Shown piece by piece: positions 17,909 to 27,942 of a DNA stretch of 63,009 nucleotides (the stretch's first letter is position 1; every line of letters begins with the position of its first letter). The position numbers and the translations under genes are program-made. Origin of the DNA: Bacteroidaceae bacterium (GTDB taxonomy: Bacteria; Bacteroidota; Bacteroidia; Bacteroidales; Bacteroidaceae); assembly GCA_017541265.1 (NCBI GenBank), contig JAFXZK010000014.1:1-63009 (forward strand), in the 5' to 3' direction. The notes beneath the pieces were generated by a model that saw only the letters and a list, made by a program, of their open reading frames with translations, had not been told where the DNA came from and did no database searches.

Positions 17909-19072
17909 ATGAAAGCGCCTCGCGGCATACCTTGCCTGATAGTATGCATAGCCCTGTTTGGTTACCTGTCCTCGGTGATGGGGTTTACGAACATGCTCAA
18001 TACCATCATGCACACGGCACACGACCTGCTGCTCAACACGGTCTTCTACCTGATGGCCATGTGTGTGCTGACGGCAGCATTGAGCCGAATCTTCAGCGTC
18101 TTCGGCGTTGTCGATTTGCTGCAAAGGATGCTCAAGCCCGTGCTGCGGCCGCTGTTCAATCTGCCGGGCGTTTCCTCTGCCGGAGCCTTAATGACGTTCC
18201 TCAGCGACAAGCCCGCCATCATTTCCGTGGCAAAGAACCCGCAGTTCGCCCGCTACTTCAAGCGCTACCAGCACATCAGCCTTGTGAACTTCGCCGGCAG
18301 CTACGCCATGGGCTTGCTTGTCATCATCTTCATGATGGGGCACGGCTTCTACACGGAACCGATTTACGGCCTCGTCGGAGCCATCATCGGCAGCATCATC
18401 GCTACGAGGCTCATGCAGCGGCTTGTGCTCAAGGAATGTCCGCAGTACATGACAGAAAACGTGATAGAGGATGATGAACAAGAAGCGGCAAAGGCAAGTG
18501 GCAAATACGAGACACATCCCGACGACCCGCATCAGACATTGTTTGTGAAAGTCCTCGACGCTTTGCTCGATGGCGGCAAGACGGGCGTGGAGGTCGGCCT
18601 TGCCATCATACCGGGCGTGCTCATCATCTCCACGCTCGTCATGACGCTTACTTTCGGCAGCGACCCCGATACGGGAACATATACCGGCGAAGCCTATCAG
18701 GGCACGGAACTTCTCCCCTATCTGGCGGGCAAGGCAAGTTTCGTGTTCCATTGGCTCTTCGGGTTCAAGGCAAGCGAACTCGTGGCCTTCCCCATCACGG
18801 CGCTCGGGACGGTCGGCGCCGCCCTCGGCCTCATTCCCGAGATGATGAGTAAAGGCATCATCGACAGCAACGCCATTGCCGTCTTCACCGCGATGGGCAT
18901 GTGCTGGAGCGGGTTCCTCAGTGCTGATGCCGCCACGCTTGACAGCCTCGGCTACCGTCACTTCATCTCGCGCTCCTTCACCTGCACTTTCATCGGAGGA
19001 ATTGCGGCAGGCGTCATTACGCATTGGCTATACTTTTTCATAACCTATGCCCTTGAAGCCCACTGCCTATAG
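17909..19072 (+). CDS. nucleoside-recognition (Gate) domain membrane protein
   Basis: A 387-residue membrane protein with several helices (IPCLIVCIALFGYLSSVMGF, LLVIIFMMGHGFY, VEVGLAIIPGVLIISTLVMT). The PGVSSAGALMTFLSDKPA segment and FPITALGTVGAALGLIPEM fit the nucleoside-recognition/Gate superfamily (YjiH/spore-maturation-like), whose members are thought to be channels or transporters. The substrate is unknown. It precedes the C10 protease by 68 bases. Confidence 0.8.
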   Translation: MKAPRGIPCLIVCIALFGYLSSVMGFTNMLNTIMHTAHDLLLNTVFYLMAMCVLTAALSRIFSVFGVVDLLQRMLKPVLRPLFNLPGVSSAGALMTFLSDKPAIISVAKNPQFARYFKRYQHISLVNFAGSYAMGLLVIIFMMGHGFYTEPIYGLVGAIIGSIIATRLMQRLVLKECPQYMTENVIEDDEQEAAKASGKYETHPDDPHQTLFVKVLDALLDGGKTGVEVGLAIIPGVLIISTLVMTLTFGSDPDTGTYTGEAYQGTELLPYLAGKASFVFHWLFGFKASELVAFPITALGTVGAALGLIPEMMSKGIIDSNAIAVFTAMGMCWSGFLSADAATLDSLGYRHFISRSFTCTFIGGIAAGVITHWLYFFITYALEAHCL

Positions 19073-19140
19073 GTCGCAGGAATTGGCAGCGAAGGGGGCG
19101 TTACTGACAGACAATCATAAAAGCAAAAAGCACTGACATC

Positions 19141-22100
19141 ATGAAGAAGACCGCCTCACTTCTAACCGCATTCTGTCTTGCCGTCTTGGCAACAGCCAAT
19201 CCCGTCGGCAAGCAAGCGGCACTCTACACAGCCCAAACATACATGCTTGAAAAGGGCAAGACAGTAGAGGTCTCCCCCGTTCCCTTTCATGAAGGGATGA
19301 AACGCAAGAAAGCCCAGTCATCCGATTCTTCCTCTTCCACGGGAGAGGGTTGGGGTGAGGCTTTCTACGTCTTTAATGCAGGAAGCGACGGCGGCTATGT
19401 CATTGTCTCTGCCGACGACCGCACAGAGCCAATCCTCGGTTACGTTGAGCAAGGCACATTCAACCCGGACAACATCCCCGAGAACATGCGCTCCTGGCTA
19501 CAGTCGTATGCCGACCAGATTAAGTACATAGTGGATAATGACATACAGCCAGGCTCTCCCCTGCTCAAGAAACGCAACAAAGTGCAGGGCACAAGGCACA
19601 GCATACCCGAGATACTGACTACCCGCTGGAATCAGGGGCATCCCTACAACCTCACTTGCCCACACTATTATACCGACGAGGACAACGAAGAACATGAGTA
19701 TCCGGCTACGGGCTGCACAGCAACGGCTATGGCACAGGTGATGAACTTCTACAAGTATCCTGCCCAGACGAAAGCAGAGATACCTGCCCTCACAAATAAA
19801 TACACCTTAGAAAACGGCACGAACGAGAGCGTTACCACTCTTGCTATACCCGCAAACACTATCATTGATTGGGAGGAAATGAGCGACACCTACAATTGTT
19901 ACGATGGTCACGCTCATACCGCACAGGAATATGCTGTCGCCAACCTGATGCTCTATTGCGGTCAGGCTGTTGGCATGAGCTACGGAGAATCTTCCAGTGC
20001 CAACTTCAGTGCCGAAGCCTTTATTAATTATTTTGGCTACGATGACAGTGCCTTCGTTGGTGAGCGTTACGACTATACCATCGACGATTGGTTCAACATG
20101 CTCTACGACGAAATAGAAGCCGGCTATCCCGTCCTCTTCTCCGGCTTCTCGTCCGGTGGCGGTCACGCCTTCGTGCTCGACGGCTTCGACGGCGACAACC
20201 TCTTCCATGTCAATTGGGGTTGGGGAGGCAGTAGCAACGGCTGGTTTCTTGTGGGCATTCTAAATCCCGACGACAACAGCGGCATTGGAGCCAGCAGCAG
20301 CAGCGACGGCTACAGCATGAGCCAGCGTGCCCTCTTCAACCTGCGCCTGCCCGATGATGTCACGGCAGAACCTGCGACGGCACTCACCATCGACAACGTC
20401 GAAATCAACGGCACAAAGATAAAATGCAACTTTATCAACTGGACAGGCTTCAGGAACGATTTCAACGGGGCAATCGTTAAACTCAACGATGACGGCACCC
20501 TCTCTCCCGTTGGCAGTATAGCAACTTGTAACAACCAGGCCAATAATTCTTACTTCAGTCATGAATTTGAAATCAAAAACAAACTTCCACAAGGCACTTA
20601 TAAGCTTTCCCCTGCCAGCAAACTGAAAACAGCCAATGTTTGGCATCCGAAATACAACATGCGCAATGAGTACATCGAAGCTGTGGTCAAAGCCAATAAA
20701 GTGCCCACCCTGCGCTTCGTCACCCCGACGGAAGACATCAGCATCGAAGCCATCGAATTTCCGGGCACGCGCATCTTCGAGACAGAGCAGGAAGTGAAAG
20801 TGACCTTCCGCAACAATAAGAACGACGAATACTACAGAGAGATTTACCTCTTTGCCGGCAAGACAGAAGAAATGGTCTATACCGAAAGCCGCTCGTTGGT
20901 GACAGTTCGTGCGAGTGAGACCGTTCAGGTATCATTCTTCTTCACGCCCGAAGAGACTGGCACCTACAACCTCTGGTTCTGCACGAGCAGCGACGGCAGC
21001 GGACTGGTGGGGACAGGCACAATGGAAGTCATAACAAAAGATGAAGCCGTCACTCCAAACCTTTATGTCAGCGATTTCACAGTCAATAATGCTACCAATG
21101 GCATCGCCTACGGAGAACGCCTTGTCGGCAAAGTAAACATCAGGAACAGAGCGTCGGAGGACTTCAACGGAAAAGTTCTTTTCCAGATATGGAGCTATAA
21201 GGCAGGCGATGAATATGTTTGGAGCGGACCGAGCAAGACTGTCAGTCTAAGTATTGCAGCCGGACAAACGGTCAGCGCAGAGTTTAATTTTGACAACCTG
21301 AGCGAAGGATATACATACTATCTTCCCATTAACTATGTAGGACAAGAGGGCGAACTGGCAGGCGCTGGCATTTGGGATCACGAATGGTACATGGAGAACG
21401 GTGTGCTGACATGGAACAACAAAGGCACCATTAGCGGCTGGGCATATAACTCCTCGCTGACAACAGCCACCAACGCTTGCGGCCTCTACGCCGATTGCAG
21501 CAACTTCACACGTCTGACACCCAACAGCAATCCCAACACCATCTATGCTTTAGCCTCCAACATGAGTGTGCCCTCAAGCCTTGGCAAATTCAATGCAGTG
21601 AGTGGCAATCACGCAAACAGTATCAAACTGGTTAACGACAAGGCATTCTATGTTCCCGTGAACTTCAAGGCCGACGAAGCGACCTTCACCTATACCTTCC
21701 CAGCGACGGAGAACGGTACCGGTTGGCACGCCTTCACCTTGCCCTTCAAACCGACAGAAATCTCCGAAGATGGCAATCCCGTTACGCTCGACGATGAAAA
21801 CAAACACTTCTGGATTTACGAGTTCGCCGCCCAAGGCGACAACGGCGAAGTCATCTTTGCGCCAGCCACCGAGCTGCGCGGCTCAACGCCCTACATCATT
21901 GCTGCCGACGCATCAATGGCAGGACGTGCCGTAACATTCAGCGCAACCGATGTTCCCTTCTACAAGAACGGCTCCGACAAAATGGTTGTCACCTCCTCGT
22001 CTTACAAGTTCTTTGGCACGACACTGGCTCCGACGGTAAAAGACTGCTATATACTGAATGCCGACGGAACAGCTTTCGAGTATATCACAACAAGCAAGAC

Positions 22101-22368
22101 GCTGACAGCCCTCACCTCCTATTTCACCACTACGTTGCCTGATAAACAGCGCCTGCAAAGCATTGTGCTGCCAGAAGTGCCCAGAGTACCAGGCGACGTG
22201 AACGGCGACGGCGAGGTTGACCTCAGCGATGCCATTATGGTAACGTACTATTCGCTTCATGTTATCCCCAACAACTTCAAAGCAGCGGTAGCCGACATGA
22301 ATGGCGATGGAGAAATTGACCTCAGCGATGCCATCATCATCACTTATATGAGTTTAGGCGTGAAATAG
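19141..22368 (+). CDS. C10 (streptopain-like) cysteine protease with C-terminal dockerin
   Basis: A 1075-residue secreted protease. In order: signal peptide (1-20), inhibitory Spi-type pro-region with FYVFNAGSDGGYVIVSADD (about 75-95), then the C10 domain with catalytic Cys192 in YPATGCTATAMAQVM and His342 in GGGHAFVLDGF, followed by the NWGWGG motif. After several beta-sandwich domains comes a W-x-x-F-x-LPF domain (about 860-1010) also present in the 385-residue protein at 27943. Residues 1018-1075 form a type-I-dockerin-like pair of calcium loops (GDVNGDGEVDLSDA, DMNGDGEIDLSDA). Residues about 60-73 (SSDSSSSTGEGWGEA) are encoded by a palindromic element (19330-19358). A partner for the dockerin is discussed in the findings. 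Confidence 0.93.
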   Translation: MKKTASLLTAFCLAVLATANPVGKQAALYTAQTYMLEKGKTVEVSPVPFHEGMKRKKAQSSDSSSSTGEGWGEAFYVFNAGSDGGYVIVSADDRTEPILGYVEQGTFNPDNIPENMRSWLQSYADQIKYIVDNDIQPGSPLLKKRNKVQGTRHSIPEILTTRWNQGHPYNLTCPHYYTDEDNEEHEYPATGCTATAMAQVMNFYKYPAQTKAEIPALTNKYTLENGTNESVTTLAIPANTIIDWEEMSDTYNCYDGHAHTAQEYAVANLMLYCGQAVGMSYGESSSANFSAEAFINYFGYDDSAFVGERYDYTIDDWFNMLYDEIEAGYPVLFSGFSSGGGHAFVLDGFDGDNLFHVNWGWGGSSNGWFLVGILNPDDNSGIGASSSSDGYSMSQRALFNLRLPDDVTAEPATALTIDNVEINGTKIKCNFINWTGFRNDFNGAIVKLNDDGTLSPVGSIATCNNQANNSYFSHEFEIKNKLPQGTYKLSPASKLKTANVWHPKYNMRNEYIEAVVKANKVPTLRFVTPTEDISIEAIEFPGTRIFETEQEVKVTFRNNKNDEYYREIYLFAGKTEEMVYTESRSLVTVRASETVQVSFFFTPEETGTYNLWFCTSSDGSGLVGTGTMEVITKDEAVTPNLYVSDFTVNNATNGIAYGERLVGKVNIRNRASEDFNGKVLFQIWSYKAGDEYVWSGPSKTVSLSIAAGQTVSAEFNFDNLSEGYTYYLPINYVGQEGELAGAGIWDHEWYMENGVLTWNNKGTISGWAYNSSLTTATNACGLYADCSNFTRLTPNSNPNTIYALASNMSVPSSLGKFNAVSGNHANSIKLVNDKAFYVPVNFKADEATFTYTFPATENGTGWHAFTLPFKPTEISEDGNPVTLDDENKHFWIYEFAAQGDNGEVIFAPATELRGSTPYIIAADASMAGRAVTFSATDVPFYKNGSDKMVVTSSSYKFFGTTLAPTVKDCYILNADGTAFEYITTSKTLTALTSYFTTTLPDKQRLQSIVLPEVPRVPGDVNGDGEVDLSDAIMVTYYSLHVIPNNFKAAVADMNGDGEIDLSDAIIITYMSLGVK
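19330..19358. repeat. C/G-rich element inside the C10 protease gene
   Basis: CCTCTTCCACGGGAGAGG palindrome followed by GTTGGGGTGAGG, read in frame as STGEGWGE within the pro-region. It resembles the other palindromic elements of the window but has a different loop. Confidence 0.6.
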
Positions 22369-22443
22369 GTTTCCGGACAGATGCGGACAGAAGCGGACAG
22401 CGCTCCCCGCGAATGTCGTACCTTTGCATTGCCATTCGGAACG

Positions 22444-22509
22444 AGGCACGCCTAATTGCGCAATACGGCACGCCTAAAACCCCGATTAGGCACGGCTAAT
22501 TGAGAGTTA
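22444..22509. repeat. 22-bp-period repeat array (family B), 3 units
   Basis: Units start at 22444, 22466 and 22488, core GGCACGCCTAATTG. The same core makes up the array at 46373-46460. It is the first element of the 627-bp gap between the C10 and CotH genes. Confidence 0.8.
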
Positions 22510-22621
22510 AACAATGGAAGAAAAGGAATGGAAAAGAAGTTAAAAAGCTTCGCGCCTTAACAGCGCGCCTTGGTGCTAAAGCATCCAAGAAGTTAAAAGG
22601 AAGATAGAGGACTCTCGTTCG

Positions 22622-22732
22622 GGCGGATTTGCAATCCGACCGCATCAAATATAGGGATTTGCAATCCCGCAACTCTTGCAATATCGCATTTCAAATGCTT
22701 ATATTCAATACTGGCGGATTACAAATCCGCCA
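22622..22732. repeat. 30-bp-period array of small palindromes
   Basis: Four dyad-symmetric cores at about 30-bp spacing: GGATTTGCAATCC (22625), GGATTTGCAATCC (22655), GCATTTCAAATGC (22686) and GGATTACAAATCC (22715). Arms and spacers differ but the spacing is held. It is distinct from the 22-bp arrays. Confidence 0.75.
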
Positions 22733-22783
22733 GAACAGGGAAATGAAGGCGACCGCAACACCTGCAACAGTTGCAACACAAAA

Positions 22784-22818
22784 AAAGAGAGGCTTCCATC
22801 ACGCGAAGCTTCTCTTTT
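22784..22818 (+). terminator. terminator-like hairpin upstream of the CotH gene
   Basis: AAAGAGAGGCTTC ... GAAGCTTCTCTTT stem with an eight-base loop and trailing TTTT. It lies 415 bases after the C10 stop, so it ends either a read-through transcript or a short unrecognised RNA. Confidence 0.65.
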
Positions 22819-22905
22819 GCATCGTCCTGATGCACTTATTTGCTGATAATCACGCTGTTTAATATAATTTAACATTGGGAACGGGGGTAATTGTGAAAAA
22901 AAATG

Positions 22906-22913
22906 TAACTTTG
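22906..22913 (+). promoter_or_regulatory. -7 promoter element of the CotH cluster
   Basis: TAACTTTG matches TAnnTTTG, 82 bases before the CotH-protein ATG, leaving a long 5' leader. Confidence 0.55.
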
Positions 22914-22995
22914 CCTGCGCGTATTTTATATTATAATTGTATATTAAAAACTCCGCCTCGGTGTGAAATGACGATTAACTGTTGAAAGAATAACG

Positions 22996-25900
22996 ATGAA
23001 AAAGATACTGCTCCCCCTTTTGTTGCTTGGCCTGAGTTCAATGGCATTGGCTCAGGGCTTCATTGTACCCTTTGGTTATAACGAGCCATGGATGGGCAGG
23101 CTGCTCTTCAACAGTGAAGGCGGCTATGGCACCGGCGGCACTCACGACTGGGAACTGCTTTACGAGGCGCAGGCTGGCGATGTCTATACCATCACCATGC
23201 CCACCGCCTGCTATGACGGATATTACGGCAGGGTGCAGTTCAGAACGCCAATCACATTGCTTTCAGACCACACCTACCGCTTCACCATAGTGTTCCAGTC
23301 CAACAAGGCTCTGACAAGCGTCAATCTTGCCTTGAGCGAGAAGGATAACGACGACGTTTGCCTGACGGAAGCCACCTTCAGCCTCACTGCCGGCTCGAAG
23401 AAAACCATCTCCCGCACCAACTTGAGCGGCACATTCATCGAGGATGCAAAGATAGCGCTGGAATTCCCCACGACAGAAGACAACACCGTTATCACCCTTT
23501 CCGGCATCAGCATCTACGACGTGACAGCTGGTCGGGAGCTATGGACGGGCACGTCCTTCTTCAACTGGTGCTACTACGCCATAGAAGGAAACAGAATCAG
23601 AGACATGCAGATTGACGGGCGCACAGAGACGCTCAGCTGGACGCAGGCTGATTTCGACGACTCCCAATGGGCAGAGGCCCTCATGCCAATAGGCAGCGGG
23701 GACGTTTCCGGCGTGCAGACGCTATGGCCGGGCGGCAACAACACCAACCACTGGTTCCGCCGCGACTTTACGCTCGACGAGGTTCACCCCACCTCCAAAT
23801 ATGTCCTGCACGTCCTGCACGACGACAACTACCGCATTTGGGTGAACGGCGTCCTGTTCGACGAGGCAGACAACTGGACGACGGGCAGAGATGCCGTGAA
23901 GCTGGAGATTCCCGCATCGCTCCTGAATGCAGGGCGCAATGTCATTGCAGCCTACGTCCAGCAGAACTGGGGCGGCAAGTTCTATGACTGCGCACTGGCA
24001 GAGGAGCTGGACTACTACGAGGACTTCGACCCCGATGCCGACCTCACAAAGCTCGTCTTCAACGAGATACAGGTGGGCAACATCGACCAGTTCATCGACT
24101 ACTCCTACAACTACGGAGCCTGGGCGGAACTCTACAACCCCACAGACAAGAATATGTCCCTCGACGGACTCTATATCACCGACGACCCGACAGAGCCTCG
24201 CAAGTTCCTGTTGTCCGGCGGCACGGGTGTTGTCAAGGCTGGCGGCTACAAGGTCATTTACTTCGACCATAACTCTGCCGACGGCACATACAGCGAGACG
24301 GCCAACCGTCAGGTTCGCTTCAAGCTGAAGAACGGCGGCGGCGACCTCTATCTCTTCAACGGAGCAGGCACTCTCCTGACCTCTGCCGACTATCCCGAAG
24401 CCATTGCCCGCTGTTCGTGGGCACGCATTCAGGACGGCAGCGAACAATGGGGCTGGACGAGCGAACCCTCTTTGGCCGCCTCGAACAACGGCAGCGACTT
24501 CGCCGACTTCCGCTTCGAGGCTCCTGTGGTAGATACCGACTCGCGCCTCTTCACTGCACCTTTCAGCATAAAGGTCAGCATTCCCGCAGGAGCGACTTTG
24601 CGCTATACCACCGACGGCACGACACCAAGCGCCACGAATGGCAAAACGAGCACGAACGGCACTTTCAATATCAGCGAAACAACCGTTCTGCGCTTCGTCC
24701 TCGTGCAGCAAGGAATGCTCCCAAGCCCTGTAGTGACGCGCAGCTACATCTATCGCGACCACGACTACTATCTGCCCGTCATCTCCGTTGTCACCGACCC
24801 CGACAATCTCTACGATGACATGATAGGTGTCTATGTGGACGGCGCAAACGGGGTGAGCGGACGCAACCACGGTGCCTCGAACATCAATATGGACTGGGAA
24901 CGTCCCGTCAACTTCGAGTACATCACCCCCGAAGACGGGATGGTCGTCAACCAAGAGGCGGAGTTCACCGTTGCGGGCGGATGGAGCCGCCACTACGCAC
25001 CCTCTTCTTTCAGGATAAAGGGCGCCACCCGCTACGAGGGCAAGAAGGCTATCGACTACTACCCCTTCTTCCGCTACAAGCCCTACAACAAGTACCGCAT
25101 GCTAATGGTTCGCAACGGCGGCAATGACAACAACTCGCAGGCACACGGCCGTGTTCGCGACGCTATCACGCAGCAAGTGCTCATGTCCAGCGGCTTCTAT
25201 TGCGACTGCCAAGACTACCAGCCCGTCCACGTCTTCTTCAATGGAGAATTCCTCGCCCAGCTCAACCTGCGCGAACCCAATAACCGTCATCACGGCTACG
25301 CCAATTACGGCTACGACGACGAAGAGATGGACGCCTTCGAATACTCAAACGGCTACTTCCAGAAAGCCGGCACAAAGGATGCCTTCAACCGCTGGCAGAG
25401 CCTTGCCGAGGGATGTTCTTCGCCAGCCACCTACGAAGAACTCAAGAAGCTCGTTGACATCGACGAGATGGCAAACTTCTTCGCTGCCATCAGCTACATC
25501 GGTTGCAGCGACTGGATTTGCAACCACAACAACGTCAAAGGCTATCGGTCTCTGCCCGACGGCAAGTTCCACCTCACCCTCCACGACCAGGACTGGGGCT
25601 GGAGCAACTCGAACGGGGTGCAACTCATTGAAGGCAACTACAGCAACGAACTGCTTGCCATCTATAATAACATGAAGCGAGGCAGCGCAGACTATCGGCG
25701 TCGCTTCATCGATGCATACTGCATCCTGAACGGCAGCGTCTTCACTCCAAGCCGTTGCCTCAGCATCGGCGACAGCATTTGCCGCCTCGTAGAGCCAGCC
25801 CTCTCGTGGGAAGGGAAAGCACCCTGGACTTCCTTTAACGAGCAGAAGAATAGCATGAGCGACCAGTCTTCCCGAAACGCCCGCATGAACTCGCTGAAAA

Positions 25901-27921
25901 ACGCCTACGGACTCGGAAGCGGTATGGCGGTGAAGTTCAATGCCAACGTGCCCGGAGCTTCTTTCCTCATCAATGGGCAACCTGTACCCGGCGCCACCTT
26001 CGACGGCACGCTCTTTGCCCCCGTCACGCTCGAAGCATCGGCTCCCGCCGGTTATAACTTCGTTGGCTGGAGCAAGACCGGCAATTCCACGGTTACCAAA
26101 ATACGCAAAGGCGATAGCTGGCGCTATTGGGACAAAGGTTCGCTCGACGGCACCGACTGGAAGACAGGTTCCGTCAGCAACTGGGCAGAAGGCCCTACCC
26201 CACTTGGTTACGGCAAGAACTCCATCGTCACCACCATTAGCTACGGCGGCAACAGCAGCCAAAAGTACCCGACGTATTACTTCCGTAACAACTTCAACAT
26301 CGACGCAGTGATTTCCGACATCACTTCACTGACGCTCAACTTCACCGCCGACGACGGCTTTGTGGTCTATATCAACGGCGAGGAAGCCTGCCGCTACCTC
26401 ATGCCCGATGGCGTTCCAACCTTCGAAACCTACGCCACAACCTACGCTCCTGACAATCCAGATTCCGGCACAATCGACCTGCCTGTCAACCTTCTCCAAA
26501 AGGGCGAGAACATCATTGCTGTCGAGGTACACAACAATGTGCCAGGCTCCACCGACATCTATTGGGACGCAGCGATAAGCTACAGCACTATCTCCAATAC
26601 CGACATCGTAAGCAACGACCGCGCGCTTCACCTCGATACCGATGCCGACACGGAGATACGGGCTATTTTCAAGCCCTTGCAGCAGGAATGTCTCGTGGCA
26701 GCAGGCTCTCCACCTGTTGTGGTCAACGAGGTCAGCGCAAGCAATACCGTCGCCTCCAACGAATACGGCAAGCGCAACGACTGGATAGAGCTTTACAACA
26801 CCACCGACCAAGACATTGACCTCGAAGGCATGTTCCTTACCGACGACCCCAACGAGCCGGAGAAGTATCAGGTGACGGGGGAGGCTACCATCATTCCCGC
26901 TCACGGCTATTATATCGTCTGGGCTGACAAGCTCGACCCCTTGCGCCAGCTGCACGCAGGCTTCAAGCTTGCAAACGACGACGAGCAGAGCGTCACCATC
27001 ACAGCTGCCGACCACTCTTGGAGCAACACGCTCACCTATTGGTCGCATAACGGAGACGAGAGTGTAGGCCGCTATCCCGACGGCGGAAAGCGCACATTCC
27101 TGATGACACGACCTACCATCAGTGCCACGAACACCCTCACATCCTATAGCGAATGGCTCTGCGGCATTGATGAGGATTTCGACGAAGAGGAATACCTCAA
27201 TAGCCTCATGTCGCTGATGGGCGACGTGAACAGCGACGGCGTGGTTGACCTCAGCGATGCAATCATGGTGACGTACTACTCGCTGCATCAAGTTCCTTCC
27301 AACTTCAAGGAAAGCGTAGCCGACATGAACGATGACGGCATGATTGACCTCAGCGATGCCATCATCATCATTTACAAGAGCCTTGGCGTGCTGCCAAACA
27401 AGAACCCCAATCAAGCCGGTGCAGCTGTCAGCGACTACTTGCAGCTGGACAACAACGATGGCTTGTTCAGTATGAGCTTGAGCAATGAAGGCACGTATCT
27501 GGGATTCCAATGCGACATCAAGCTGCCCGCAGGGGAAACGCTGACTTCTGTTGAACTCAACGACGACCGTGCCGGCAGACATACCTTGATTTCCGGTCAG
27601 CTCGAGGATGGCAGCTACCGCGTACTGGCATACGCTGCAAACGGCCAAGCCTTCTCCGGCAATATGGGTGAGCTGCTGGCGTTCACCATCGATGGGGAGG
27701 CACAAGGCGAAGTGAGCATCGAGAACATCTTCTTCGTAGATACGAATTTGGATAAGCGGCTGTTCGACAATCTCTCGACCATTGCGACAGGCATGCGGTC
27801 TGCTATTGTGGACACAGCCACAGGCAACAAGCCGATTTACGACCTTCTGGGACGTCGCGTGGATGGCAAGCGTCTGAACAAGGGCATCTATATCTCTAAC
27901 AACAAGAAAACAATAAAATAA
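22996..27921 (+). CDS. CotH kinase family protein with lamin-tail, dockerin and cohesin-like domains
   Basis: A 1641-residue secreted protein. Order: signal peptide (1-20); N-terminal beta-sandwich; ligand-binding-type domain with HDDNYRIWVNGVLF (about 210-340); lamin-tail domain (about 353-480); chitobiase-type FN3 (about 518-590); CotH kinase domain (about 593-930) with SDWICNHNN (from 838) and HDQDWG (863-868) as probable active-site motifs; a second ligand-binding-type domain (about 1050-1190); a second lamin-tail domain (about 1239-1365); dockerin-like calcium loops (1409-1466); a cohesin-like beta-sandwich (about 1476-1600); and the C-terminal motif PIYDLLGRRV...KGIYI. CotH proteins of spores phosphorylate serines of coat proteins; the substrate here is unknown. 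The next gene starts 21 bases on, so they form an operon. Confidence 0.9.
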   Translation: MKKILLPLLLLGLSSMALAQGFIVPFGYNEPWMGRLLFNSEGGYGTGGTHDWELLYEAQAGDVYTITMPTACYDGYYGRVQFRTPITLLSDHTYRFTIVFQSNKALTSVNLALSEKDNDDVCLTEATFSLTAGSKKTISRTNLSGTFIEDAKIALEFPTTEDNTVITLSGISIYDVTAGRELWTGTSFFNWCYYAIEGNRIRDMQIDGRTETLSWTQADFDDSQWAEALMPIGSGDVSGVQTLWPGGNNTNHWFRRDFTLDEVHPTSKYVLHVLHDDNYRIWVNGVLFDEADNWTTGRDAVKLEIPASLLNAGRNVIAAYVQQNWGGKFYDCALAEELDYYEDFDPDADLTKLVFNEIQVGNIDQFIDYSYNYGAWAELYNPTDKNMSLDGLYITDDPTEPRKFLLSGGTGVVKAGGYKVIYFDHNSADGTYSETANRQVRFKLKNGGGDLYLFNGAGTLLTSADYPEAIARCSWARIQDGSEQWGWTSEPSLAASNNGSDFADFRFEAPVVDTDSRLFTAPFSIKVSIPAGATLRYTTDGTTPSATNGKTSTNGTFNISETTVLRFVLVQQGMLPSPVVTRSYIYRDHDYYLPVISVVTDPDNLYDDMIGVYVDGANGVSGRNHGASNINMDWERPVNFEYITPEDGMVVNQEAEFTVAGGWSRHYAPSSFRIKGATRYEGKKAIDYYPFFRYKPYNKYRMLMVRNGGNDNNSQAHGRVRDAITQQVLMSSGFYCDCQDYQPVHVFFNGEFLAQLNLREPNNRHHGYANYGYDDEEMDAFEYSNGYFQKAGTKDAFNRWQSLAEGCSSPATYEELKKLVDIDEMANFFAAISYIGCSDWICNHNNVKGYRSLPDGKFHLTLHDQDWGWSNSNGVQLIEGNYSNELLAIYNNMKRGSADYRRRFIDAYCILNGSVFTPSRCLSIGDSICRLVEPALSWEGKAPWTSFNEQKNSMSDQSSRNARMNSLKNAYGLGSGMAVKFNANVPGASFLINGQPVPGATFDGTLFAPVTLEASAPAGYNFVGWSKTGNSTVTKIRKGDSWRYWDKGSLDGTDWKTGSVSNWAEGPTPLGYGKNSIVTTISYGGNSSQKYPTYYFRNNFNIDAVISDITSLTLNFTADDGFVVYINGEEACRYLMPDGVPTFETYATTYAPDNPDSGTIDLPVNLLQKGENIIAVEVHNNVPGSTDIYWDAAISYSTISNTDIVSNDRALHLDTDADTEIRAIFKPLQQECLVAAGSPPVVVNEVSASNTVASNEYGKRNDWIELYNTTDQDIDLEGMFLTDDPNEPEKYQVTGEATIIPAHGYYIVWADKLDPLRQLHAGFKLANDDEQSVTITAADHSWSNTLTYWSHNGDESVGRYPDGGKRTFLMTRPTISATNTLTSYSEWLCGIDEDFDEEEYLNSLMSLMGDVNSDGVVDLSDAIMVTYYSLHQVPSNFKESVADMNDDGMIDLSDAIIIIYKSLGVLPNKNPNQAGAAVSDYLQLDNNDGLFSMSLSNEGTYLGFQCDIKLPAGETLTSVELNDDRAGRHTLISGQLEDGSYRVLAYAANGQAFSGNMGELLAFTIDGEAQGEVSIENIFFVDTNLDKRLFDNLSTIATGMRSAIVDTATGNKPIYDLLGRRVDGKRLNKGIYISNNKKTIK

Positions 27922-27942
27922 ATATCATAAACTAAAATCACA

